Notes under the pieces: generated by a model
Told to the model about the DNA's origin: nothing
Database searches by the model: none
The model's input: only the letters and a program-made list of their open reading frames with translations
Assembly: GCA_013396525.1 (NCBI GenBank)
Contig: VWYX01001358.1
Location: 119,150-183,149, forward strand
Direction: 5' to 3'
Length of the DNA stretch: 64,000 nucleotides
Source: Chaetorhynchus papuensis
Lineage: Eukaryota > Chordata > Aves > Passeriformes > Rhipiduridae
Made by a program: the position numbers and the translations under genes
Shown here: piece by piece, positions 53,148 to 64,000 of the stretch
How the letters are laid out: each line of letters begins with the position of its first letter
Position numbering within the stretch: the first letter of the stretch is position 1

Positions 53148-56100
53148 CGATTCGCCCCAAGTCTTGCAGCCGCCCGGCTCCTTGCATCCCTCTCCTGTGC
53201 AAACTCTCCTCCTGGAGGGGCAGGGAGCGGCCGGGATCCCTCCAGTCCCCGGGACCTTCCAGGAGCTCCTGTGAACCAGCCGGGACTGTCTAGAACCCCC
53301 AGGCTCCCAGGGCCCTCCAGGACTTCCCTCAGCCGCCGGGACCCTCGGCAACCACCAGAACTCGCCCAGGACAGCCCACAGCCCCCCACCGCTACCTCGA
53401 TCCCCGGGACCCCGCATCGCCCCTCGCCGGCATCCCCCGCCTGCCTCCGCCGGGTCCTAGCGCACCGCAGAGCCGGACAGGGAGGAGGAGGAGAAGGAAG
53501 GAGCCCAGGCAGGGGGTGGGGGGTGCAGGTGAGAGACCCCGGGGCGGGGAGGCGCAGAGGCTGAAAGTACCCCAGCAGTGAGTGGGTCCGCTCTGGGACC
53601 TCGGGCTGTGGGTGCCCGGTGTCCCCAGCCGAGCCACGGGCTTCACTGTTCCCCCAGGGCAAGGAGAGCTGAGGATGAGTAGTCCTTTATTCCTCATGCT
53701 CAGGAGGATGGGAGCAGTGCGATGCCAGTGAGATCCACAGCCTTTCCTGTTTCCCTTGGGCTGGGGCAGAGGAATGCCTTCCCTGAACATGGGGTAGTGA
53801 CCACCTCGTGCTGCCTCTCCTGTAGCCATCCCTGTCCCAAACAAGCACAGGGAGAAGGTTTACCCAGTCCTGGACTGGGAGAGCCCAAATCTTTCCAGCA
53901 GTGAGGCTAGGCTGTCTGGTATCTCCCTGATGGTCAGGTTGGGAGATCCAGTGTCTCCCTGGTGGTCAGCAGTAGCCACAATTTGCTGCCAGCTCCAGGC
54001 TTGCTCCTGATGTCTCTGCAATCTGTCAGAAAATGCATTTTCAAATCGAAAGAGCAATTGTGCTAAAGGCCCCCTAACCTGTGGAGTGGAGAAAAGGACA
54101 AGGTGAGAGCTCTCTTTTTTATTAGATTAGATTTCAGTTCAGGGCAGAGGTGTCCTGTTAATCCCAGACACTGAGGTTCACACCCAAAGTGTGAAAGATC
54201 ATTCTGATGCTGGGTGCTTCAATTCCAGCGTTTCACAGGCAAATTTCTAAGCCTGGGCTGCACAAACTCACAAACTGGGTGGATAAAATGCCTTTTGCCT
54301 CAACCCAAGGAGCAGCACTCTGTCCCCAGGCTTTGACTTGCTGTGGCAAATAGTATTTTCCTCTTTGCTCTGGGAAACCTTGAGCTGTCCTTTGGCAGGT
54401 GAAAATCCATGCGGTTTTTCACTACTTCCCATGACATTTCATTCACCTTTGGGTCAGTTTTAAAGGATAATTATTCTCTTCCTCTCTTTCCATTTGGCTT
54501 CCTTAGGGCTCCACCGGCAGCCTGCACCAGGTCCTCTGTATTCTGCTCAGCCTCACACTCCTGCCCGCTGTGGCCCCAGGTTTGGGAGGCATGGCAGCTC
54601 CTGTCCCTTACTGCACGTTTGTGGGAAGGACTGGGAGTGTGGGCGTGGGTGTTTGCTCACATAATCCAAGGGGTAGTGTATTTTGGTGCTCTGGAGTGAC
54701 TCTAACACAGACACAGTTCCAGCACTGCATCCCACGGCTGCTGTCTCGCAGCGATGGTGGGAGTCCTCAGGACATGGGCTGTGTCATGGAACTGTGTGTG
54801 GGAGAGGAGAAGGGACAAACCTGGCACAAATGGCCTGAGGGGGAAGCTGGGGTTCATTTGCTTCCTCAAACCCATTTCAGGAATTGGCTTTATGGGATCA
54901 GGAAACAAAACCAAGACAAACTCCTGCAGACGCTGGAGAAAGCTTTTGTTTTGGTTCAAACCCGGAACATTGTGCAGGATAATTGCAGGTAATTATTTCC
55001 TTGGCTGCTTTGCTCTGTGGCACTGACAATCCAGCAGTTATTAGTGCAGATAACAACAGTATTAAATCACCCCCTGAAGCAGCTCCTCCTGCCAGTCCCT
55101 GAGCTGGTCTGTGCCCATCACCAGCCTGGGGCTGGGCTGGGGGGATGTGTGTCTGCCCAACGCACTCACTGGGGGATTTTGTTGTCAAAATCGTGAGGTT
55201 TGCTGTGATGACTAGTTAATACTGCCTTTACAGACTCCTTCAGTAACTGTGATGTTCAGGATGTGACTGAGGTGTGTATTTAAGAGGCTACACAGCTTGA
55301 CGCTTACATAAAATATTTTCTTCCAGCTTGGCTGAAATCTAAATATTTTGATGACCAAAGACATTGATTTTTTTTTAAACTAACATTCCATGTTTTGTTC
55401 TTTTAACGCACATCAGCATTTCCTTCTCTGCTGGCGTCACCTGGCACTGCCATCCTCTGTGAATACCTGCCACCACCCACTCTCTGAAACATCAGAAAGG
55501 AGAGGTCTTCACTTTCCTGAGGTCCCCAAATGGGAATGGCCATGTCCCTGGGTGCTGGGAAAGGGGTGTCTGTGCAGCCCTGTGGCCAGGTGAGCAGCAC
55601 TGTGCCCAGGCTGGGTGCTCAGGCAGTTCAACACTGGCTTCAGGATGTCCTTCTTGCAGCTCATCCCTCTCACACAGCCTCACTGGGCACCTCCCTCAGT
55701 CCTATGAACAGGAAAGAACTCTGGGGCTTCTCATATTTAATAAACAATGCTAAAAGAAAGTGATCCTCTTACCTAAAACTGTGAAAAACTCCTTTCCATT
55801 CCCTGGGGCTTCATAGCCTACAAATATTAAACCCATAAAACTTCTGCTGTTAGAGCTGGGGCACAGAGGCTGCATCCATGTGATGCCACTGAATGTGGAG
55901 AAGTGGAAATACAGAAACCACAAGTGGTTCTGAGAGACTGGTTACAGGTTTTAGGGCCCTAGGCAATGGCCCAGTTTTGAATTGCAAGTGATGGTGGGGA
56001 AGTGATTCCCACTTCTGCACTCCTGCAGCTCAGCAGGGACCAGGCAGGAAGGTGCTGGTGGCTCTGCTAAGCAGCCTGAGGGCTGACAAGTGCCCGTAGA

Positions 56101-59100
56101 CATGAGGTATGAGTCAGTCTGATAGAAGCAGCAGTTATTGCTCGATCAGAAAGGCAAAGGAGAGAGAAGTTCTGTCAAAATCACCTTCACGTGTTTGGGG
56201 GTCACAGCCAAGAAGTAAATTGCTTCGGGGCTTTCTGGGTTAATGCCCTCAGAGATCAAGCAAAAAACGCTGCTGTCAACGAATTAAACAGATGCAAAAT
56301 CGAACTGGGTTTGCGCTTCATGAACACACACAAAAAAAAAGTTAAAAAAAGAGAACCCTGGAGGTTTTCTGCTGATTTCTGTGAACAGCCCCAGAGGGAC
56401 CAGCTCATGGACCTGGGTTGCATCACACCTGTGCCAACGATGTGGAAAGGAGCAGCGTTAAGGAAAACGTTGAAGACTGAAGGAATGGAAAACAATTTAA
56501 GAGGAAGGCGGTGATGTAGATTCCTGTGGGTGAAACCATTTCAGGCTTGAAGACAAGAATATCTCCAGGCTTTTCTCTTGGGGAACAGGGCAGATGGCAT
56601 TTCCCGGGGCAGAGGGTGCCTGAGGGACCTGGTGGTGCCAGGCTTTAGGAGTCAGGACAGAGATAGGCAGCTCCCAGAGCAGTAATCAGGGTGGGTGCAG
56701 TGCTGGAGGGGCATCCTGGGGGAACAATAGCCACGATAATGCTAAGGGGAGATAAAAGCTCTTCATGTAATATTATGAAAGAATAAAACTCCGGCAGAAC
56801 AATTAGGCTGTAATTACGGGTTATTTCATATTCTGTGACATCTAAATGTCAACAGCACAACTCTGTATCAACAAGCACTTGGTACAGCACACACTGCACA
56901 CCTGATGAGCACAGCCCTGGGAGAGCACAGCAGCCCCCAGCTCTGCTCCTGCTCCCCTTCCGTGCAGGCAGAGCCATGACATGCATCAGGGAGGGAACAT
57001 GAGCCCACCCTCACCTGGTATCCAGGTCTGGGGCTCACACCATGACTGGATGTCACACCAAGCAGGTGTGACAAAATGGGGTGACAAAATGCTCCAAGTC
57101 CTTAGTCAGCACTGATGCAAACACCCAGGAAACACTGGAAATGGTGTCTGTAAAGTTCTTCATCACTGAACTCCATCACTGCACCCTACACAGCTGTCTA
57201 GGGCATGAAAGGACAGAGACAGAAAAATGCCTGACTAAAGCTGACCTCTCTGGTCCTGCTGCTGCAGATCTTCCCCCCAAAAATATGTCTCTGATCCATC
57301 TGCCTTCACTTCTCAGAGCTGTTCTGGTTAGTCCAAAAGAACAGATGGTGAAATTGCAGCAGCTCTTGCTGCTCAGGAGCCTCCACCCAATTTGTGGTTT
57401 CAAATATTTTTTCAGTCTTTCCTGTGTGCACTGTTCATTGCAGTGTCCAGACAGAGGGCAAATCTCTCCCTGCTCTTAGAGGAATTTGTTCTCGTGCCAG
57501 AGAAAGCTCCTTCCTTCCATCAGCCCTGTCAAGAGCACCATACTCACCTCTCACAGAGCCCAGGACCACACATGCATCACCAGCTGCTCCTGAGAGAACA
57601 AAACTCATGTGGTTTTAAGCATCTATTTTTAGGAAAGGTCTAGATGGGACCGAAGTTCCTCCCTCCTTCCCTCCCTGTGGTCCTGAACCTGGCATTGCTG
57701 ATGCCCTGGCAGTGCAGAGCACGAAGCATTGGGCACATGGAACAATTTCTTCCCTCTCCTGGTAAAGGAGAAGGTGATTCATCCCATCCCAGCCACAGCC
57801 TCAGCTTGACCTGCTCCTTCCTATAATTCAGAGAGTTCCCACTTTATTGTCTGAACAGCATAATTCCTAATGCAGAAGAGGAAGCTTTCAGCCTTTCAAC
57901 TTGGCTGTTTCAGTTTCTCAACCTATTTCAAAGGAAAACCTCCCGTCCAAGCTATGGATGACCCCAGACTAGTCAGACTGCTGGCCTTTTTATTTTAAAT
58001 CTCTTGGGAAATAAATCCCCAGAACTGGCCTCTCTCCATTCTCGGATATGAAAGCATCTCTGCAGCTGCTTCCAGGTAGGATGAGGAATTACAGAATGTT
58101 CGACTGGCACAGCACTCAGGTAAGAAATGTGTGAAATCCGGGTACTTTTTTGTGTTAAGTTTGTGTGTTGAAAACATCTCTTCTGGCAATTTAGTATTTT
58201 TCTCATCAGCAAAGAAATACAGACCTGCCTCTGCCTCAGTCCTTGGGAAGGGCTGTGAAGGGATGGAAGTGAACCAACTCCATTTCCCCAGCATCTCCTC
58301 AATGTGCCAGTGTTATCCTGTGAACCCCTGGAGCTGCTTGCTGGTCACACATCTCAGGGCTTCTCTGAATACCCGAAGAGTGAGAATCAGTGATGTGCTC
58401 GGAGTTCTGGAAATCAGAGGGCCAAGAAACGTGCCTGGAGGATTGGCTTCTGTACCCACATTCCAGCTTTTAGCAGCCTTTTGGGATAACCAGTGATGCT
58501 TCTACCTCATTTCCACTGTTTGTGTTGCAGGCTGAAGGCCTGTTACAACTAATTTGGAAATTTTCTATTGCAAAATGTGAGGCATTGAGTTCAGACTGAA
58601 ACCCTGACACAATCTACATTTGAAAGAGCCGGGACTTGGGAAACTCTCACTCTGAATTATATGCACAAGGATATGAAGTAGCTTTTTTGCTTTTATTTAT
58701 GTCCATTAATATTTCCTTTTCTAAAATTTGGTGCATGAAAGTGTCTCTTCTACATTGCAATTACAGTGCAAATACTACAGATAGGATAAATGCAATTAAA
58801 AATGGAATGTGCAAATACTATTGATGGGATAAATGCAGTAAAAATGGAATTTGCTAAAAAATCAGGGAATATTTCTGGAGAGAGGTTTTTGTTTGCTTGC
58901 CTGTCTGCTGCGGTAGATGCAGATTTGTGGCTATGAATGAGATCTTTCCCAGAGACTGTCTGAGATGGATTATTTACACTTGCACCTCAGAATACTAAGG
59001 CCATTCATTCTTGCCTGCCAGCCAGCCATAAGCAGGAACTTAGCATATATTTTACCTAATATACCTGAGGCTGAGGAAATGGAGTCAGTTCATCTCCATC

Positions 59101-60924
59101 CCTTCACTAAAATACACCACAAAATTCCAAGGGAATCAAGGGCTTCAGGGCAGAACTTGTCCTGTGTGCGAGTGTCTTTCTGTCCCCTGGGTTTGTTGCA
59201 CTCATGGAAGAAAAAGAAACCCATGGGCTGTTCTCTCTTGTGATTAAATTTTTTCTCTAAATAATTAAGAAGCTTCAAACCTCAGTAAGTGCAAAGAAGA
59301 AACAGGGCCAGCAGACTTGTCTGGCCTGCCCTGTGTGACCTGCCAGGCCGACAGCTCCGCGCGTGGTGGTAACTCCAGGGAAAAATGGTAGCTGTGGATA
59401 CAGATCCAGGGCAGCATCTCCACTGGTGGCAGCTGAAGCAGACTGGAGTGAGTGACAAGCCCCTGGCAGCAGGGTCACAGCAGCAGGGGCTGGCACTGGC
59501 CCCAGTGAGAACAGCAAGGAAGTTTGGTGCCCACCACCAAATGCTCCCCAGCCCCCTTGGGGCACCTCAGCCCTGCCTCTGCCTCATTGCTCACAAACCT
59601 CTGACCATGAGCCTTCAATTTCATGAATATCCAAACCTAGAAACACTGGGTGAAGTGGTGAAACACTTCCCTGCAGTCAGGGACAGCAAATGAGTGAGCA
59701 GGCAGGAGCAGCACTGAGCAGCAGGGATTTTCCCCGTGGAGGAGGTGGATACTCAGGACCCGGGTGACAGTGACACAGGACAAAGCCTTGTCCCCCATTT
59801 CCTCCTGCCTATGGGATGGGAGGGATGTGCTGAGTGAAAACAAAGGCAACGAGAGCCCAAGTGAGCAGGAGTGAAGGTGTGAGTATGAAGGGACTCCGAG
59901 GGATGAAAATCCCTCAGCAAATAACGGGACTTGTACATTGGTCCTACTTAATAAAAAATATGTGAAAAAATTCACGTTTCCTGCTGGTTAATCTGTTCAG
60001 CATTTCTCTGTTGCACCATCAAGCAAACCCTGGCAAGGCAGCTCACCCCTCCAGTGGGCAATACAGCTCTATAATGGTAATGTTTTCTGTTTTGTCACAC
60101 CTTTATCTGACTGAAGAACAATGCCTCTCAGGAGAGCAGAGCAATTTCCAGCAGCTCTGCCTCCTGCCAGTTCCCCTGTCTGGGGAAAGCATGACAGCCC
60201 AATTTGGCACCAGGGACAGCATGGCTGATGTCAAAGAGATAAGTCTTCCTGAGGAAAAACTCCTTTTCAAGTTGTTCTTGTTGGAAGACAACATGCTCCT
60301 TGAATGGTTTGTGTCTGAAGGGATTGTCTCTTCTCCTCCCACCTATTTGAACTCCTGGCTCCAGATAATTTTGGCTACTCAGTGGAAATCTTTTTCCTTT
60401 CACCCAAGCAGCAGAGCACAGGGCATTTTCTACAGAAACACCATGACAAAGCCCCCAGTTGCTGTAGAGGCATAAAGATGCTTGGGTTAATCATCAGAAT
60501 AACAGGGTATTAAGAAACCTGGGGAGATGAATTCACCATGGTTTTGGCAGATAGATGCTTAAAAAATATAATCCAAGCATACTTCTTTCAAGTACCCCAG
60601 AAGATGAGAAAATTTGGTGCATCTGGCCACTTAATTTCTGTCATTTAATCTCATTGAGATGCATTGTGTCAAATTATTACCTTAATGAAGGCTTTAATGG
60701 AAGAAGGGAGAAAAATAATAGAGATGCTTTGAAGAAGTGAAGCTGTGAAGTTGCTTCGTTTTTAACCTGGCAGGGATTTATCTCCCCCTCCTCTGGTTCC
60801 TGCCCTTATAGAGGTGCCCAATCTGCCTCTATCAAAAATAACACATTTCAGATGCTGCCCAGGTGATGGATTTGTTCATTCGGATACAATAACACAGTTT
60901 CTGAGTTTGAAACAACCCAACATT

Positions 60925-61200
60925 CAAAACCATGAAGTCCAAGCATTAACCCAGCACTGCCAAGGCACCATTGAACCATGTCCCCAAGTGCCACATCTTT
61001 GTGTCCTTTAAATCCCTCCAGGGATGGTGACCCTACCACTGCCCTGGGCAGCCTGTGCCAGTGCTTGATAGACCTTGAAGAAATTTTTCCTGATATCCCA
61101 TCTAAACCTCTCCTGGCACAACTCAAGACTGTTTCCTCTCATCCTATCAATTCTTGCTTGGGAAAAGAGATCGACACCCAAATTGACCTTTATTGACTGT
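60925..61200 (-). mobile_element. CR1 LINE 3'-region fragment (antisense on +)
   Basis: 'accatgaagtccaagcatta', 'ccactgccctgggcagcctg', 'gaagaaatttttcctgatat' and 'actgtttcctctcatcctat' follow the reverse complement of CR1 in order. It is better preserved than the others here. It lies downstream of the OCSTAMP stop codon. Confidence 0.87.
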
Positions 61201-61695
61201 TCTCATTCTCTTCTGAGGTCCTTCAGCTATTTTATTTATATTTTATTTTGAACAGCCTTTTTGAAGAGATTTTGTTAAGTCCTCATGTGCTGATTTCCAT
61301 CACCACCCATGCCCAGGATGTGCCTCTCATGGTCATATTGGTCTTGAGTTTACTTTAGCAGGTTGAAGTGACACTTTCTTTAGTGAATAAACTGTCCTCT
61401 AAATTTATCCCGTCTACCCAGGTTTCTGTGCACGCAGCCTGAAAGAAAAACTCGTTGAAAATTAAATTAAGTCAAATGACTTTCCTTTTTTGGTGCCTGC
61501 AGGTATCACTTAAGAAAGAAAGGAAGTGCGTACTTCTTCCAGCACAGATGTGGTGAGCTGGAAATGAGCTCCTCCCTGACCCCAACTCCCATGTGTTTCC
61601 CAGTTAGCCTTGCCTAATGCTGCAGATATGCCCCAAGTCATATGAGCCATCTCCCACCATTCCTGCAACAGCTGACTCCAGATTTTCTAGATATT

Positions 61696-61720
61696 AAAAA
61701 AAAAAAAAAAAAAAAAAAAA
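61696..61720. repeat. Poly(A) tract, 25 nt
   Basis: Uninterrupted A run just downstream (in OCSTAMP sense, poly-T) of the OCSTAMP stop codon. No target-site duplication or retrocopy body is recognised beside it. Confidence 0.9.
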
Positions 61721-61745
61721 GGAAATGTAGCCCATTTTTCTCAAA

Positions 61746-62225
61746 TTAATGCAAAAAATGTGGCATTTCAACTTTTTCCCCAGGCTCCAAACACTTCTCT
61801 AACTCTGAAAAATTAAATGTGTGATCCTGTGGCAGAAGCCTGTGCTGTGCTGTCAGACATCCCCCTGATTCCTGATTCCCAAAAGCACCCTCGCCACAGT
61901 TTTGCTCCTTCCTGTGCCTCCTGCACAGTTTCCTGTAGAGGTAAAGCACTCGCTCCTCCTCCCAGCTCTGGAAGAAGGAGGCTGCGATTGCCCGGCACAG
62001 GCGGCGAGCGTAGGTTTCCAGGAACACGGTGGCGTAGAGGATGCAGAAGAGCAGCCCCACAACGAGCAGCACAGAGGGGTTGGGAGGCGTGGGGGGGCTG
62101 ATCCTGCAGTGGGCAGAGCTGAAGATCAGATGATGGTGGTAGGTCCTGTTGAAGTCCCCGAGTAGCAATTCCTCAGAAGGACGCCCAAAAACTTTGAATA
62201 GAAAGGGCATGATCCCTATTTCAAC
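61746..62225 (-). CDS. OCSTAMP: OCSTAMP terminal coding exon
   Basis: It starts VEIGIMPFLFKVFGRPSEEL after the acceptor CTCATTTCAG. It includes the last membrane span and a basic, Cys-containing tail (YRKLCRRHRKEQ). The stop is at 61746-61748. It is 160 codons including the stop. A TTTATT (AATAAA on minus) at 61231-61236 is a possible poly(A) signal. Confidence 0.87.
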   Translation of the reverse strand, partial: VEIGIMPFLFKVFGRPSEELLLGDFNRTYHHHLIFSSAHCRISPPTPPNPSVLLVVGLLFCILYATVFLETYARRLCRAIAASFFQSWEEERVLYLYRKLCRRHRKEQNCGEGAFGNQESGGCLTAQHRLLPQDHTFNFSELEKCLEPGEKVEMPHFLH

Positions 62226-64000
62226 CTGAAATGAGGAGAGTTAACTGGTAAGTGGGGTATGAAGAAACCAAAATCGACTGTTTACTACAGAAACATCAGC
62301 CTGGGGGTGTGGAACCACTCTTACAGCATTAAGAGAAGGACAGTGAAGAGTGTGAACACTTCAGGCTGAGTAACAGTGTGATGTGCAGGCACTGAGTACT
62401 GGGCATGGTGAGACCCAGTCCTATCTGATACCTTCATCCACTGTTACAGAGATCGTACCAGGCATTCACTGTATGGGATTTATGGTGACGGACATCACCC
62501 AGACTGTGGTATTAGTGGCCAAATATCTGGATATTACAGGCTTTTTCTAAGACCTGATTATTTTCCTAGAAATCCATCATAAGCAGGTATCTGCACTAAG
62601 GATCCTAGGGCTGGGGAGAGAGGCAGGCTGTGTGGCAGGAGAGGGAAGCTAAAACACCAAGCCAAAGAATATTGAAATAGAAACTGGGGAGGTTTGTGAA
62701 GAGGATTGCAGAGGGTGACAACAAAGCCAGCAAGCAGGGATTTCTACTGAAGAAACAGTCTCTGCAGTAAGATGAGGAGACCTCCTCGGTGCTCATCAGC
62801 TGCCCCCTTCCCTTTGGACTTGCCTTCACTCTGCAGTGGGGGGACAGCGTCCAAGGGACTCCATCCTCCACCTTGCTCAGGGAAGGGACCTGGACACACA
62901 GGGACACCTGACAGCCTGGTGCCAGCAGTGTCTTTGCAGCATGAGGCACTATTTGCTCCCCTCCAAGCTCCCAAGGAGCTGCAATTTGGAGAGTGTGTCT
63001 GCTGCTATTTGATGCACTGGGAGGAGCAACTGAGGTGGTGCCACCGCCTCCTCCCCCAAAGCCCGTTGCTCACCCAGCCGGCTGCTGGGGAGGGAAGTCA
63101 GGATTGTGTAAATAAGGGTACAAAGGCTGCAATCCCCACCACCACCTCCCTGAAGTGACACAGAGCGGGGTCCCCACGCAGGGCAGGACAGGACAGCCCC
63201 GCACTCACCTTGTATTTGATGTTGAGAGTGATGGGCACCGCAGAGAACTGAGCTGCCCTTCTCACCGCCGTGTCTGCCACGCTGAACGCAAGGTGGTCCA
63301 TGGCCACGACCACCAGCATCAGCACCAGGGCCACGGTGACCAGCATGGCCTGCATGAGGCACAGCCCCACTTCTTCCCAGGACAGCTTCAAGCCTGTTGG
63401 TCGGATGAGTTTTTTGGATGAGCCCACCAGCAGGTGAGCTGCTTTTCTGTCCGCGGCTAAACGCTCCAGCTTCTTGGTGATGTAAAAATTGTCAAAACGG
63501 AGGTTGGTGAGATAATTTTTCAAATACCAGGTGGACTCAAAACAGAGGTAGAGCATGAAGAAACCAGCAGCCAGTCTGTTGGCTACTCGTATAGAGTCTT
63601 TGAGCAGTACCTCAACAGACAAGAACTCTCTGCTAATATTCTCACTGGCAAGGTGCATTTTTTGGTAAATCAAGGAGCTGTTCTGGAGCAATGAAAAGCG
63701 AAAATGTCCATTCATAGGCTTATAAATGGAATGAACAGTTTCTTGGACTGCATCCCCAAACTCCCAGGAAACTTTCTCTAGCAGGGCAGTTGAGTTCAGA
63801 AGACTGTCCGAGGAGTTCTTGCAGATGCACTTAATAAGCTGCAGTATGGTTTTGATGTTGCTTATGATGTTGGGTGTTATGTTCACCACGGCGATCATGA
63901 TGCAGGTGGAGAAGAGAAGCTTCCGGCCCTGTTTGGTGCCCAACGTGGGCATGATCATGCTGAAGACACAACGGGCAGGGTGCACAAGAAGGAGGGTCAG
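61746..64000 (-). CDS. OCSTAMP: Osteoclast stimulatory transmembrane protein (OCSTAMP), last two coding exons, 5' part outside window
   Basis: Exons 63209-64000 (continuing past the right edge) and 61746-62225 join in phase 0 (ITLNIKYK|VEIGIMPFLF). The protein is a multi-pass DC-STAMP family membrane protein. Hydrophobic spans include LLFSTCIMIAVVNITPNIIS, AAGFFMLYLCFESTWYL, AMLVTVALVLMLVVVAM and PSVLLVVGLLFCILYATVFL, with the DC-STAMP-like domain across the exon junction. Several N-glycosylation motifs (NSS, NST, NIS) lie in the long loop. The C-terminal tail is charged and cytosolic. Family role: surface factor for fusion of osteoclast precursors into multinucleate cells. OCSTAMP is chosen over DCSTAMP because of the chromosome-20-type neighbour JPH2 and overall resemblance. 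I could not align it in full. Confidence 0.85.
62226..63208 (-). other. OCSTAMP intron
   Basis: Phase-0 intron of 983 bp with donor AAG|gtgagtgc. Nothing else is recognised. Confidence 0.85.
63209..64000 (-). CDS. OCSTAMP: OCSTAMP large internal exon (partial)
   Basis: The exon is open without interruption to the window edge (264 codons visible), reading LTLLLVHPARCVFSMIMPTL at the edge. It contains several membrane spans and a long glycosylation-prone loop. The Met codons near the edge are internal, not starts. Confidence 0.88.

Larger units (their letters stand above)
52280..53480 (-). promoter_or_regulatory. GC/CpG-rich 5' region of the TRHR-like gene
   Basis: High GC spans coding exon 1 and about 400 bp upstream and includes a gap of unknown bases. 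It probably contains the promoter and 5'UTR. No TATA box is visible. Confidence 0.4.
53150..61745. other. Intergenic TRHR-like to OCSTAMP
   Basis: No gene is recognised on either strand. The longest frames (for example 154 codons at 60011-60475 on plus and 107 codons at 56191-56514) lack similarity to families I know and lack splice or promoter context. It contains a CR1 fragment near 61 kb and a 25-base A run. Confidence 0.65.

Noticed and set aside
52168..53274. 368-codon plus-strand frame opposite the TRH-receptor exon
   Set aside because: It is antisense to a well-supported GPCR exon and crosses the N gap.
52250..53662. 470-codon minus-strand frame through the N gap
   Set aside because: It is in a different frame from the receptor and runs through unknown bases, so it is an artefact of GC-rich sequence.
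56191..56514. 107-codon Lys/Arg-rich frame
   Set aside because: It includes an A-rich slippery run and resembles no family I know. No gene context.
60011..60475. 154-codon plus-strand frame between the TRH receptor and OCSTAMP
   Set aside because: No recognisable domain, no splice partners and no CpG promoter. Its length is compatible with chance in 64 kb.
61696..61720. Poly(A) run as evidence of a retrocopy
   Set aside because: Upstream sequence shows no similarity to any gene in the window, and no flanking target-site duplication could be found.

Overview
The window looks like vertebrate nuclear DNA, most likely from a bird. Genes have multi-exon structures with GT-AG introns, CpG-island promoters and AATAAA poly(A) signals. 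The only interspersed repeats I recognise are short, diverged CR1-type LINE 3' ends, as is usual for birds. The gene set matches part of the human chromosome 20q13 set. A reptile cannot be excluded from sequence alone.

Layout, left to right. (1) 338-458, minus strand: one well-preserved exon of a second OSER1-like gene, running out of the left edge. (2) 1090-1870: a CpG island with splice donors pointing both ways, a perfect CRE and a perfect NRF1-type site. It looks like a shared bidirectional promoter. (3) 3958-7534, plus: OSER1, three coding exons giving 292 codons. (4) 10480-39240, plus: JPH2 (junctophilin-2), five coding exons giving 717 codons and ending in the C-terminal membrane anchor. 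(5) 39.2-48.8 kb: intergenic, with AT-rich blocks and two perfect palindromes. (6) 48835-53064, minus: a thyrotropin-releasing-hormone receptor paralog (TRHR3-type), two coding exons giving 387 codons. An assembly gap lies in its upstream region. (7) 53.1-61.7 kb: intergenic. (8) 61746-64000, minus: the last two coding exons of OCSTAMP, which continues past the right edge.

The genes do not form one pathway. JPH2 joins plasma membrane to sarcoplasmic reticulum in muscle, the TRHR-type receptor is a Gq-type peptide GPCR, OCSTAMP is a fusion factor of osteoclasts, and OSER1 is an oxidative-stress-responsive nuclear protein. They make sense as a paralogon: JPH1, TRHR and DCSTAMP lie on human 8q, and this window carries their sister set JPH2, TRHR-like and OCSTAMP side by side.

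The most novel signal is the head-to-head OSER1 copy. Its exon has the same 77-nt coding length and splice phase as OSER1 exon 2. Ten of its twelve codon differences over 23 codons are synonymous. It also has an out-of-frame upstream ATG at exactly the same distance (34 nt). That pattern indicates a selected coding paralog rather than a decayed copy.
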